Source: a bacterium
GTDB lineage: Bacteria; Armatimonadota; UBA5829
Direction of reading: 5' to 3'
Assembly: GCA_021373255.1 (NCBI GenBank)
Contig: JAJFTD010000051.1
Span: 1 to 32,076, forward strand
DNA: 32,076 bases
Part shown: positions 21,071 through 28,944 of the stretch, piece after piece
Layout: each line of letters opens with the position of its first letter
How positions within the stretch are numbered: position 1 is the stretch's first letter
Made by a program: the position numbers and the translations under genes
The notes under the pieces: model-generated
What the model saw: only the letters and a program-made list of their open reading frames with translations
What the model was told of the DNA's origin: nothing
Databases searched by the model: none

Positions 21071-23497
21071 TCACTCCATCGGTTCAGCCTGCACTACAGG
21101 TTCGGGTGTGGGCGTTCCACCTCCGCCTCCGGGACGCTTGAAAAACTTCCTCCTAAGCGCGCTCCAGAGGTAGTCGAGTTCATTTACCTTGAGTAGCCTA
21201 AGCAGTGCGAAATACACCGCTCCTGACAGGCCCATCGCAAGCAGAACAGTGAGCAAGGAACCCATGCGGCTTTCGACTCTGGTCTCAGACCGCTTCACTA
21301 TCAGCTCTGGATACGCTGCTTCCAGCAAGCGCCGGTTCACCTCCGCAAGCCGTTTCCCTGTAGGATGGCTCTGGGCTGTGCTGACAAGCCGGTGCGGCAA
21401 ATTATGAACAGAGGCAAACCGGCTCGGGTTGTAGATGCTGTCGCTGGTTATCGCCACATTCAGATCATGCATAAGCGAATTTGGCAGGTCTTTGGACGCA
21501 TCGTATTTTGCCGCGTAATCCGCCAACAGCGCTTTCGTTGACGCTGAGAGCTGTGACATGAGATACCCTGAAACGAGATTCTGCTTATCCCGGACTTTAG
21601 CAACAAAGAGCTGCAGGTCTCTGAAATCAGAGGACGTGAACTCCCACTTCGGTCCATGAGTAACGCGCTTTTTGTCCATTCCGAGCAGTTTGTCTACAAA
21701 CGATTCATTGGTAGCTCCCACGATTGAATCGGCGAATGCGGCGTCAAGCAGTCCGCGGTTCAAGCGCATCAATGCATTTCCACTCGCAGATTCTTGTGCC
21801 AAGCGTGTCGTAGCGGCAGAAAGTGTCACCTTTGAAAATCGTTTCTCATCGTAGAGCGAGTCTTTCCTGATCAGCTGGTTGAGATCCGACACTAGAGACT
21901 TGCGGAGCATAGGATCGAGTCTACTGACTTCCTCGCTCGCTGAGACCATACCACGTGTCTCAGTAGTCAACTTATCATAGAGATAGCTGGAGCTTGGAGC
22001 CTTAGAGTGGTGGAGTTCGGCGCCAAGTTGGACTGAGCTCGTTACGTCGCCATCCTGTAACTGCCACGATCCTATAGCTCTGGACATCCCCAGCCTAATC
22101 CCAATGCAGATCACGCCCAATGCCGCCGACGCCAGCAGAACCCTACCGACTGTTCTGACAAGTTTTGTTCCTTCGATACCATTAAGCCGTTTTCTGAGGA
22201 ACCACGTCAGAGCGAAGAAGTGCAAAGAAATAGCAATTGTTGTGGCGAGGGCAATGCCGCCGGTGCCCATCGTCTTCATCAGTATGAAGTTTGTGGGAAT
22301 AAAGATTACTGTAGCTACTGTGCCGGTGACTACTGGGGTTTTGGTGTCCTGCAGCGCAAAAAAGCCGCGTGCCACAATCGCCTGACCCGCCCAAGCGAAG
22401 ATGCCGATTGCGTAGAATATCAGTGGGATAACAGTCGCGGGCACGTTGCTTGGTTTGAACTCTCCGCTCATGTAGAGCGTTCGCACTAGTGGGTCGGCCA
22501 TAAGCACCATGAACACAGTCGCGGGTATACTCTCCACCATGATGGATCGAAGCCCCTCGCCTAAGCCGCTGCGCATGTCATCCAGCGCGTTCTTCGCTGC
22601 GTAAGCCGCCAGCATCGGCAGTATAGCCGTGCCCGCCGCCTGTGCGAATATCCCTAGTGGGAGTTGCATCAGGCGGTTTGCAAAGTTCAAAGCCGCAGGG
22701 GCCGATTCGGATACGTAGCTGGCGAACCACCTATTGATGATCACGTCTATCTGGGGCAGGCCAAGCCCGAGCACTACGGGCAGCGCCAGGCTTGCCACCC
22801 GAACCACGCCTGGGTGTCGGATGTTTAGACTGGGGTGGAACTCGAACCCTTGCCGTTTCATCCAATAGAATACGTAGATGATGTTGCCTACAAGCGCGCC
22901 GATCATAGCGCCGAATGCCAAGCCTTTTATGTTGAGCCAGTGGCTGAGTATCACAGCGCCGAAAATGATCCCGGCGTTATAGATAACGGGCGCGGCCGCT
23001 GTGGCTCTGAATTCCTGCCTCGACTGCAGTGTTGCCATCATGAGCCCACCCAGGAAGAAGAACAACTGGCACGGCAAGACGATACGCGTGAGAAGCATGG
23101 TTAGCGGGACCAGTTCCGGGTGCTGCGTTACAAAGCCAGGTACTGCGAGCACGCTGACCAGTGGCTTTGCGAATATCCAGCATATTACTATCGCTGCTGT
23201 CAGAATGATGCCCATGAAGCATGCGATGATGCTGAACACTTCCCATGCTTCTTTTTGGCGACCGGTGTTGAATCGCTCTGTGAAAACAGGTATAAACGCT
23301 GCCGAAAGGGCCCCGCTGGAAAGGAAGAAATAGAGCAAGTCCGGGACGTTAAATGCGGCATAATACGCGCTCACTGGTCCCGTCTGTCCGAACTGTCTTG
23401 CAATCAGCATTTCCCGGATAAATCCGAGTAAACGGCTGGCTATTACCGCTACGAGCATCAGCCCGGCGGCTTTCTTGAAACTTTGATGTGATGCCAT
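21071..23497 (-). CDS. murJ: Lipid II flippase MurJ with large duplicated extracytoplasmic insert
   Basis: 808 residues from ATG at 23497, where MASHQSFKKAAGLM matches normal MurJ starts. Fourteen membrane segments can be traced: the first begins GLMLVAVIASRLLGF, the thirteenth is near residues 446-470, and the last near 743-766. MurJ flips lipid II across the cytoplasmic membrane for peptidoglycan synthesis; usual length is about 510-530. The extra length lies almost wholly between segments 13 and 14, which by MurJ topology is outside the membrane. It contains two related helical units: DLNQLIRKDSLYDEKRF with RLNRGLLDAA, and DLNVAITSDSIYNPSRF with EVNRRLLEAA. The C-terminal tail is GGGGGTPTPEP-like. 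The insert's function is unknown. Confidence 0.92.
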   Translation of the reverse strand: MASHQSFKKAAGLMLVAVIASRLLGFIREMLIARQFGQTGPVSAYYAAFNVPDLLYFFLSSGALSAAFIPVFTERFNTGRQKEAWEVFSIIACFMGIILTAAIVICWIFAKPLVSVLAVPGFVTQHPELVPLTMLLTRIVLPCQLFFFLGGLMMATLQSRQEFRATAAAPVIYNAGIIFGAVILSHWLNIKGLAFGAMIGALVGNIIYVFYWMKRQGFEFHPSLNIRHPGVVRVASLALPVVLGLGLPQIDVIINRWFASYVSESAPAALNFANRLMQLPLGIFAQAAGTAILPMLAAYAAKNALDDMRSGLGEGLRSIMVESIPATVFMVLMADPLVRTLYMSGEFKPSNVPATVIPLIFYAIGIFAWAGQAIVARGFFALQDTKTPVVTGTVATVIFIPTNFILMKTMGTGGIALATTIAISLHFFALTWFLRKRLNGIEGTKLVRTVGRVLLASAALGVICIGIRLGMSRAIGSWQLQDGDVTSSVQLGAELHHSKAPSSSYLYDKLTTETRGMVSASEEVSRLDPMLRKSLVSDLNQLIRKDSLYDEKRFSKVTLSAATTRLAQESASGNALMRLNRGLLDAAFADSIVGATNESFVDKLLGMDKKRVTHGPKWEFTSSDFRDLQLFVAKVRDKQNLVSGYLMSQLSASTKALLADYAAKYDASKDLPNSLMHDLNVAITSDSIYNPSRFASVHNLPHRLVSTAQSHPTGKRLAEVNRRLLEAAYPELIVKRSETRVESRMGSLLTVLLAMGLSGAVYFALLRLLKVNELDYLWSALRRKFFKRPGGGGGTPTPEPVVQAEPME

Positions 23498-23506
23498 TGT
23501 GCTCCA

Positions 23507-23536
23507 AGTATAATTACCTGATTGCCCGGCGGTCAA
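23507..23536 (-). promoter_or_regulatory. Promoter of murJ, apparently giving a leaderless mRNA
   Basis: On the minus strand TTGACC (23531-23536), 18-base spacer, TATACT (23507-23512), then only 9 bases to the ATG. A canonical start would fall within about 3 bases of the ATG. A GGAG lies in those 9 bases but would be outside such a transcript. Confidence 0.6.
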
Positions 23537-23616
23537 GAGGCTAGTGCGCCCTTGGCACGCATCGTGCATCAGTATCTTATGTGCTTTCCTTCGAAAGAAG
23601 CGTTGGATTCCTTTCC

Positions 23617-23641
23617 AAAGGCCCGTCTCTCCCGGCGGGCC
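23617..23641 (-). terminator. Weak terminator-like hairpin after tauE
   Basis: GGCCCG/CGGGCC with a 10-base loop, followed on the minus strand by only TTT. A second hairpin (CCCTGCT/AGCAGGG) lies between it and the tauE stop. The 212-base space between murJ and tauE holds nothing else that I recognise. Confidence 0.4.
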
Positions 23642-23709
23642 AAACTTTTGTACAGCGCATTAGCCCTGCTTTGATACGTGCTCAGCAGGGATTCAGTTCC
23701 CAGGCAGCC

Positions 23710-24069
23710 TTACTTACCCAGAATCATGCGTAGTGACATCAGCAGGATTACTATGCCGAAAATCCTTCGCAGCATATCGTTGGGGATTACAGTAGCCAAC
23801 CTCGCCCCCAGGAACCCGCCTATAAAGAACCCTATCGCCAAGAGTCCCGCGACCTTGAGGTTCGTATGACCGGCCTTGTAATATGTGTAAGCGGCAAGGA
23901 ATCCTATGGGCGGCACCATCATTGCAAGTGTCGTTCCCTGGGCTTGCTGTTGGGTAAATTTGAACACGAAAACAAGCACCGGTATCAATATTACTGCCCC
24001 ACCGATACCGATAAGCCCGCTAAAGATTCCGGTTATAAGGCCAACGCTGCCGAATATAAAGGCGTTCAT
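23710..24069 (-). CDS. Half-size TauE/SafE-family membrane transporter
   Basis: 119 residues, nearly all hydrophobic, with the family hallmark GLIGIGGAVILIPVLV near residues 18-33 and about four membrane helices. Ordinary TauE/SafE proteins (sulfite, sulfonate or organic-acid exporters) are about 250 residues with two such halves. This one starts at ATG 24069 and ends with a stop after a natural-looking C-terminus (MSLRMILGK), so it is probably a genuine single-repeat version acting as a dimer rather than a fragment. Substrate unknown. It reads away from the next + strand operon across 300 bases of repeat-rich DNA. Confidence 0.85.
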   Translation of the reverse strand: MNAFIFGSVGLITGIFSGLIGIGGAVILIPVLVFVFKFTQQQAQGTTLAMMVPPIGFLAAYTYYKAGHTNLKVAGLLAIGFFIGGFLGARLATVIPNDMLRRIFGIVILLMSLRMILGK

Positions 24070-24160
24070 GAGGTGAGTTGCTCCTTCTTGCGTTACTGCG
24101 GGCTCATCAAGCCCAATATAGGATACAGCAAAACGCTTCTAAAGAGATAGTGTCCGGTAC

Positions 24161-24288
24161 GTTATCGCGTTATGCGTTAATGCGTTTTGCGTTCGGCGTC
24201 CGGCGTCCGGCGTCATTGTATGTTGGTGGCAACCTGAATTATTTCTTCGTTTTTCGCGTTTTCGTTCTTTCGCGCTGTCGCGATTAAG
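24161..24288 (+). repeat. Dispersed GCGT-rich intergenic repeat, copy C
   Basis: It opens with GTTATCGCGTTATGCGTTAATGCG-like microrepeats and three GGCGTCC units. It continues GCGTCATTG...TTGG.GGCAACCTGAATTAT.TCTTCGT (as copy B) and ends with TTTTCGCG...TCGCGATTAAG (as copy A). It lies in the 319-base divergent space between tauE and the TIM-barrel gene, where no other gene is visible. Confidence 0.75.
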
Positions 24289-24339
24289 AGCATCATCGCC
24301 ACGGAGGATATCATTGCGCTAACGGGGAACGATATATGG

Positions 24340-24361
24340 GGCCGGGGCGTTTTGCCCGGCC
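24340..24361 (+). promoter_or_regulatory. GC-rich hairpin just before the TIM-barrel gene
   Basis: GGCCGGG pairs with CCCGGCC around an 8-base loop, followed by TTTGC. It lies 15 bases before the GAGGAG ribosome site of the next gene, so it could act as a weak attenuator or a 5' mRNA stabiliser. It may equally be part of the dispersed repeats. Confidence 0.4.
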
Positions 24362-24388
24362 TTTGCTATGTGTTATGAGGAGTATATC

Positions 24389-25303
24389 GTGTCGGGAGTA
24401 TTTCGTTTAGGTGTGTCCAGCAGTGCATTTGTGCGTACAATGCCGCCGGAGATCGTGCAGGCTATGCAGTCCAATGTACGTGAGGGGGTGCCTCGCAAGC
24501 TGGATTCTCGTTTGAATCGCATGATGGTCGATTTTACGCGCGGGATGATGCAGGCGATCAATGCGTCCGATATCGCCACGCTGGAATGCTATCATTCCAC
24601 AATCTGGGACTGCGATGACGTGCTGGAGCCTATTCTTGATAATCCCAACGTGGAGTTTTGGTCGGTTCACGCGCCATACGGCCGGATGGCGGACCCGTCT
24701 TCACCGGATGTTGATATTCGCGCGGCGGCGAAGAATGCCTACTGCGCCGGAGTAGACGCGGCTGAGAAACTTGGAGCCGGGCGCATTGTCGCGCACCCTG
24801 GGGCGAATCGTGCTTATGATGTTCCTAAGCAGCTCAGGATGGGTTATACGGCGGATATCATCACCGAAGTCGCGGATTATGCCGGTGAGCGTGGGATAAA
24901 AGTAGCCGTCGAGCCGCTGCCCAAGCAGGAGGTTGGCAATAGCCTTGAGGAGGTTTTTTGGATTCTGGACAAGGTCGACAGGCCGAATGTTGGGATAAAC
25001 TTTGACGTAAACCACCTTTTCCCTGCCAGCGCCGTTCCTGAACTCATAACTAAAGCTGGAGATCGCATTTTCAGCGTCCACATCTCAGACCAGGACGATA
25101 ACGAGCGTCACTGGCTGCCGTTCGAGGGCAAACTCGACTGGCAAGCTGTTCTCTCAGCCCTCCATAACACCGGCTATCAAGGCCCTCTGATCTACGAAAC
25201 TCACGTCCCGGATGTTACCACATGCGAAGAGGCCGCTGCGAAGGTGGTGGAGAACTACGGCAGGCTTATTCAGCTTGCACCGGCAGAGATGAGCGTCTGC
25301 TGA
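24389..25303 (+). CDS. Sugar-phosphate isomerase/epimerase-like TIM barrel (xylose-isomerase-like)
   Basis: 304 residues from GTG at 24389, chosen because GAGGAG (24377-24382) is 6 bases before it; the ATG at 24368 would place that site inside the gene. The fold is recognisable from strand-end metal-ligand motifs: FWSVHAPYG, RIVAHPGANRA, VAVEPLPKQEVG, INFDVNH, FSVHISDQD and LIYETHV. Such proteins (AP_endonuc_2/Xyl-isomerase-like) isomerise or epimerise sugars and related polyols; the substrate here cannot be deduced. Its stop is 4 bases before the PIG-L gene, so the two form an operon. Confidence 0.85.
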   Translation: MSGVFRLGVSSSAFVRTMPPEIVQAMQSNVREGVPRKLDSRLNRMMVDFTRGMMQAINASDIATLECYHSTIWDCDDVLEPILDNPNVEFWSVHAPYGRMADPSSPDVDIRAAAKNAYCAGVDAAEKLGAGRIVAHPGANRAYDVPKQLRMGYTADIITEVADYAGERGIKVAVEPLPKQEVGNSLEEVFWILDKVDRPNVGINFDVNHLFPASAVPELITKAGDRIFSVHISDQDDNERHWLPFEGKLDWQAVLSALHNTGYQGPLIYETHVPDVTTCEEAAAKVVENYGRLIQLAPAEMSVC

Positions 25304-25307
25304 GCCT

Positions 25308-25991
25308 ATGCCAGTCTCGCTAAACGCCCCATTGCCTAATAACGATGCCCTCCGGGAGAAGCTGTTTTCGGCAAAGCGGGTGCTATTCATAGGCGCGCAT
25401 CCCGATGACATTGAGTTTTACTGTGCAGGGCTGGTTTACTTGCTACGCATGCAAGGGGTAGAGGTTACATTCGCAATTGCGACCAGGGGCGGCAAGGGAT
25501 ACATTCGCCCAGCCCGAACTCTGCTGGAGGCGATGCGCACCCGTGACCAGCTTCATTCGGCGGAGATACTCGGAAGCGTCGACGTAATCTTTCACAATTA
25601 TCCCGACAAAGCCCTGCCTGATCACATCCAGCCGTTTGCGAGCGATATCAAAGCCTTAATATCAGACCTCAAACCGGATATAATCTTCTCCTGGGACCCC
25701 GATTTTATTTATAATCCTCATCCCGACCACCAGGCCGCCGCTGATGCCGTCAGGCTTGCGTGTGAGGATTGCCAGGTGTGCTATTACGGCACCCGCGAAC
25801 CAAACCTATGGATCGGTTTCGGCAGTGATATTCTTAGAATAAAGTTACGTTCCATACGAGCGCATCGTACTGAGACCCCATGGTTCTACTGGCGCTTGAT
25901 CAAAAATCCGTTGATGGAAAGGCTTGTAGGTGAGGGTGCAAAGGTTGGTGAAGATTATGCTGAGATATTGCGAATTCCTGAATGTTGGTAA
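25308..25991 (+). CDS. PIG-L / LmbE-family N-deacetylase
   Basis: 227 residues with the zinc-binding motif AHPDD at 30-34 and HPDH at 138-141, the usual pair of metal sites in the LmbE/BshB/MshB superfamily. These enzymes remove acetyl groups from N-acetylated sugars or sugar-linked thiols. Coupled to the sugar-isomerase-like protein it could belong to glycoconjugate or low-molecular-weight-thiol metabolism, but no bacillithiol or mycothiol ligase is nearby. Start supported by close coupling to the gene before it rather than by a clear ribosome site. Confidence 0.87.
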   Translation: MPVSLNAPLPNNDALREKLFSAKRVLFIGAHPDDIEFYCAGLVYLLRMQGVEVTFAIATRGGKGYIRPARTLLEAMRTRDQLHSAEILGSVDVIFHNYPDKALPDHIQPFASDIKALISDLKPDIIFSWDPDFIYNPHPDHQAAADAVRLACEDCQVCYYGTREPNLWIGFGSDILRIKLRSIRAHRTETPWFYWRLIKNPLMERLVGEGAKVGEDYAEILRIPECW

Positions 25992-25994
25992 TTA

Positions 25995-26102
25995 CCGGGT
26001 CACAGACCCGGAAGAGGCCCGCCGCGGATCGCAGATCCACGACGATCATCGATCATGTCATCCCGAACCATCAAACCATCAGGCTATCCAACCATCTAAC
26101 TA
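25995..26102. repeat. Short hairpins and CCATC microrepeats upstream of dinG
   Basis: CCGGGTC-ACA-GACCCGG (25995-26011) and a smaller GGATC/GATCC hairpin are followed by irregular CCATC repeats (AACCATC, AAACCATC, CAACCATCTAAC). The same units appear inverted after dinG near 28118-28139 (TTAGATGG, TTGATGGTT). No gene is visible. Confidence 0.55.
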
Positions 26103-26112
26103 AAGGTTCCTA

Positions 26113-26142
26113 TTGACTCTCGAATATCTGTTCGGTTAGAAT
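26113..26142 (+). promoter_or_regulatory. Promoter of dinG, apparently giving a leaderless mRNA
   Basis: TTGACT (26113-26118), 18-base spacer, TAGAAT (26137-26142), then 9 bases (TCTTAAAGC) to the ATG at 26152. No ribosome-binding sequence exists there. The geometry is the same as at murJ. Confidence 0.7.
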
Positions 26143-26151
26143 TCTTAAAGC

Positions 26152-28116
26152 ATGCATGACGAAATTCGGAAGACGCTCGATCCGGGTGGCCGGTTTGCGC
26201 GGATTTGTGATGGATATGAATATCGGCAAGAGCAGATCGACATGGCTCAGGCTGTGGCCGATGCGCTTCTTGCCAAGGAGCACCTGCTCGTGGAGGCAGG
26301 GACCGGCGTCGGTAAGACGGTGGGCTACCTCACGCCTGCCATCGTCTACGCCTCCGGCGACAAGCCTGTGGTCATCTCTACGCACACCATCAACCTCCAA
26401 GGCCAGCTTGTAAGTAAAGATATCCCAATGATGCAGCAGGTGATGGAGGATCACCCGTTCCAGGCTGTGCTGATGAAGGGCCGTAGCAACTTTCTGTGCC
26501 TGCAGGAGCTCGACCACGCCGCGCAGTCGATACTCTTCCATGATGATCCACTCTTCGAGCAGCTTCGCAAATGGGCGTCGGAAACTGAGACCGGCGATGT
26601 GAGTGAGCTGGACTTTGCGTTCCCGGATTGGTCTGAAGTTTGCTGCAACCAGGACACCTGCCGGCACCAGGAGTGCCATTACTTCGGCGAGAGATGCTTC
26701 TACTACAACATGCGCCGCCAGGCTGAGCACGCTGACATTATCATCGTAAACCACGCGCTGTTTCTGAGCGATATGGGGATGCGCATGACCGATCCCAGGA
26801 ACACTATCCTGCCGGAATACGGCGCGGTGATCTTCGATGAAGCGCACCACCTGGAGGACGTGGCCAGCAATATATTCGGCATAGAGTTTTCCAATTATCG
26901 TATACCGCAGCTCATCAACCGCATCAAGAAGCGCCGGGACATATCCGTGGAGCCGGGCGAGCTGGAGTATATACTGAGTCTCAACAATTCGCTTTTCGAG
27001 ATGTTCGAGCGCGTGCGCAGGCAGGAGTTTTTCTTCGACGAGATGTACCAGTCCGTGGAAAAGCACTCCACAGAAGAAGCCGTAAACCAGCTCATCACGC
27101 ACCTCGACGGCCTCAACACCACGCTTCTGGGCCAGGATGTTGATGACAACCAGGAGCTCAAAGACCGTCTTGATGGATATCGCCGGATGCTGGCGCGTGC
27201 GCGCGGTGAGCTAAGCGACCTGTTCTTTTCTGATCAGCCGAACTACTTCCGATGGTGCGAGAAACCCAGCGGGGGGAGGTTTGTAAACTGCTATCTGCAC
27301 CTGTCGCCCGTGAACGTCGCTGACATCCTTCACGACGCGCTTTGGGGTCAGCCAGAGGCAGTCATCTGCACCTCCGCTACGCTCTCCAACTCCGGCACAT
27401 TTTGCTATATGAAAAAGCGGCTGGGTGTGCCTGAGTGTAATGAGTTGATACTCGGCTCCCCGTTCGATTTCCAGAACCAGGCGTTATTATATGTACCCGA
27501 TGATTTAGGATTTCCTTCCAATGAACCCGAATATGCCGATGCTCTCTCCGAGCGGATAAACGAACTCATCACAGCCGCCGGAGGCCGGGCGTTTATGCTC
27601 TTTACCTCCTACAGAATGCTCAACGAGGTTTTCAACCGTCTGGTAGCGCACGTGCCATTCAGGCTGCTCAAGCAGGGGGATATGTCCAACGAGCGCTTGA
27701 TCAAGGAGTTTCGTGAGGATGACAGCACCTGCCTGATGGGTGTGCACAGCTTCTGGGAGGGTGTGGATGTAAAGGGCGAGCGGCTGTCGTGCGTGATCAT
27801 AGACAAACTCCCCTTCGCCGTGCCCGACACCCCAACCAACAAGGCGCGATGCGAGCAGATAGAGCGCGAGGGTGGCAACTGGTTCACCGAATACGCCGTC
27901 CCACAAGCCCAAATCCGCCTGAAACAAGGCTTCGGCCGCCTGATCCGCACCAAATCCGACCACGGCGTAGTAGCAATCCTGGACTCCCGCATCCACAAGA
28001 AGTTCTACGGCAAAGAGTTCCTCCGGTATCTCCCGCACTGTAAGGGAACGAAGAAAGTGGCCAGGGTGGGAGAGTTTCTAGGTGCGGAACAAGTCTTGGA
28101 CGGTAATAAAGTTTGA
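26152..28116 (+). CDS. dinG: DinG/Rad3-type ATP-dependent DNA helicase
   Basis: 654 residues, a superfamily 2 XPD-like helicase. Walker A EAGTGVGKT is at 48-56, the DEAH box at 229-232 and the motif VI QGFGRLIR at 592-599. Between motifs I and II is the cysteine group C164/C165, C170, C175 and C182, in the position of the [4Fe-4S] cluster domain of XPD/DinG helicases. Such enzymes unwind damaged or structured DNA (D-loops, R-loops, G-quadruplexes) 5' to 3'. There is no fused exonuclease domain. The start is the first ATG after the promoter, and a second ATG lies 4 bases on, out of frame. The gene stands alone, flanked by repeats. Confidence 0.92.
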   Translation: MHDEIRKTLDPGGRFARICDGYEYRQEQIDMAQAVADALLAKEHLLVEAGTGVGKTVGYLTPAIVYASGDKPVVISTHTINLQGQLVSKDIPMMQQVMEDHPFQAVLMKGRSNFLCLQELDHAAQSILFHDDPLFEQLRKWASETETGDVSELDFAFPDWSEVCCNQDTCRHQECHYFGERCFYYNMRRQAEHADIIIVNHALFLSDMGMRMTDPRNTILPEYGAVIFDEAHHLEDVASNIFGIEFSNYRIPQLINRIKKRRDISVEPGELEYILSLNNSLFEMFERVRRQEFFFDEMYQSVEKHSTEEAVNQLITHLDGLNTTLLGQDVDDNQELKDRLDGYRRMLARARGELSDLFFSDQPNYFRWCEKPSGGRFVNCYLHLSPVNVADILHDALWGQPEAVICTSATLSNSGTFCYMKKRLGVPECNELILGSPFDFQNQALLYVPDDLGFPSNEPEYADALSERINELITAAGGRAFMLFTSYRMLNEVFNRLVAHVPFRLLKQGDMSNERLIKEFREDDSTCLMGVHSFWEGVDVKGERLSCVIIDKLPFAVPDTPTNKARCEQIEREGGNWFTEYAVPQAQIRLKQGFGRLIRTKSDHGVVAILDSRIHKKFYGKEFLRYLPHCKGTKKVARVGEFLGAEQVLDGNKV

Positions 28117-28167
28117 TAGTTAGATGGCTTGATGGTTGAGAATGGGTAGCTAGACAGCTAACGCAAG

Positions 28168-28206
28168 TTGCTTCGGCATCCTGATGCCGAAGCCGCCGGA
28201 CGCACA
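28168..28206 (+). repeat. REP-like repeat, left copy beside transposase remnant
   Basis: TTGCTTCGGCATCCTGATGC, then CGAAGCCGCCGGACGCAC. CTTCGGCATC pairs with GATGCCGAAG. Only one base differs from the copy at 28857 over about 38 bases, and the two have the same orientation. The space 28117-28261 holds this element and GATGG microrepeats only. Confidence 0.85.
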
Positions 28207-28261
28207 ACGTGACCTGACATAAGCAAAATAACTGCCAGATCAAGACGCACCAAACAACCCT

Positions 28262-28736
28262 TCAAAGTGAAATCTCCCCCCACTCATCACAAACAAACGG
28301 TACATCGTGGATTCCCAGAACAAGCTGCCGAAAGCTGGAATGCAGCCAATCCTCGGGATTTACCGCCAGTTCCCTGCGAAGAGGATTGCGATGAATGTAG
28401 TCCACCTTGGTTTTGAGCACCTCACTTGAGTAGAGTGGTAACACGCGTGGATTTTCCTTCCACAAACCTCCACCAGGCTGGAGGCGTTTGATGTTAAGGA
28501 AGATGTTCTTCGGAGGATACCATCACGTTGTGGCTGTTCTCTGACATCAAGATTATTTGGTAATGCTCCGGCATTGCAACATACGCGAGAACTTGTACAT
28601 CGAGCAACTTCCTCGAGTGTTCCCACACATCGTAAAGAACTTGAATGCCATCTGGAATGAGTATCTGCCGCCAATCTGTGACAGTGGCGGTGCAGAAGTG
28701 AGGATGGTTGTCAATGTAATGGTTGTGCCATCTCAT
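28262..28736 (-). pseudogene. Frameshifted Y1 (REP-associated) transposase
   Basis: Two reading frames together give one Y1_Tnp/RAYT-like protein. The upstream part (28736-28494) has HFCTATVTDWR, VQVLAYVAMPEHYQIILM, and breaks at a stop after SSEEHLP. The downstream part, one frame over, resumes at LNIKRLQPGGGLW and continues VDYIHRNPLRRELAVN, then WLHSSFRQLVLG, to the stop at 28262. The usual MPxHxHLL metal-binding HUH motif reads MPEHYQI, so the second His is gone. It is therefore inactive twice over: frameshift near 28495-28510 and active-site loss. Such enzymes act on REP hairpins; two REP-like copies flank it directly. The tyrosine of the catalytic helix cannot be assigned with confidence. 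Confidence 0.85.
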
Positions 28737-28856
28737 AATAAGATAGTACTCTGCGTTACGTTGGTGTCGCCGCCTGCGGCGGCGGGTTCGGCGTCAGGAC
28801 ACCGAACCAACTTGGCTTGGTCACTTGTCTGCAACTGTCGAAGAGCTTATGCCAGG

Positions 28857-28895
28857 TTGCTTTGGCATCCTGATGCCGAAGCCGCCGGACGCACA
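28857..28895 (+). repeat. REP-like repeat, right copy beside transposase remnant
   Basis: Same sequence and orientation as the copy at 28168, with TTGCTTTGG in place of TTGCTTCGG. Between transposase start and this repeat (28737-28856) are two more GC-rich hairpins: CGCCGCC-TGC-GGCGGCG and GGTTCGG/CCGAACC. Confidence 0.85.
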
Positions 28896-28944
28896 TACGC
28901 AACATAGATGTGCCCCATTAGGCCGTGCTACAGCTTGTAGTCTT

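Noticed and set aside
24368-24388. ATG start seven codons upstream for the TIM-barrel gene
   Set aside because: It would put the GAGGAG ribosome site inside the gene; GTG at 24389 fits it.
26110-27102. Long open frame (330 codons) on the minus strand opposite dinG
   Set aside because: It lies wholly against a well-supported helicase gene, has no ribosome site or recognisable domain, and reads as a codon-bias shadow.
28262-28736. Intact transposase through programmed frameshifting
   Set aside because: No clear slippery run at the break, and the second His of the HUH motif is already lost, so decay is simpler.
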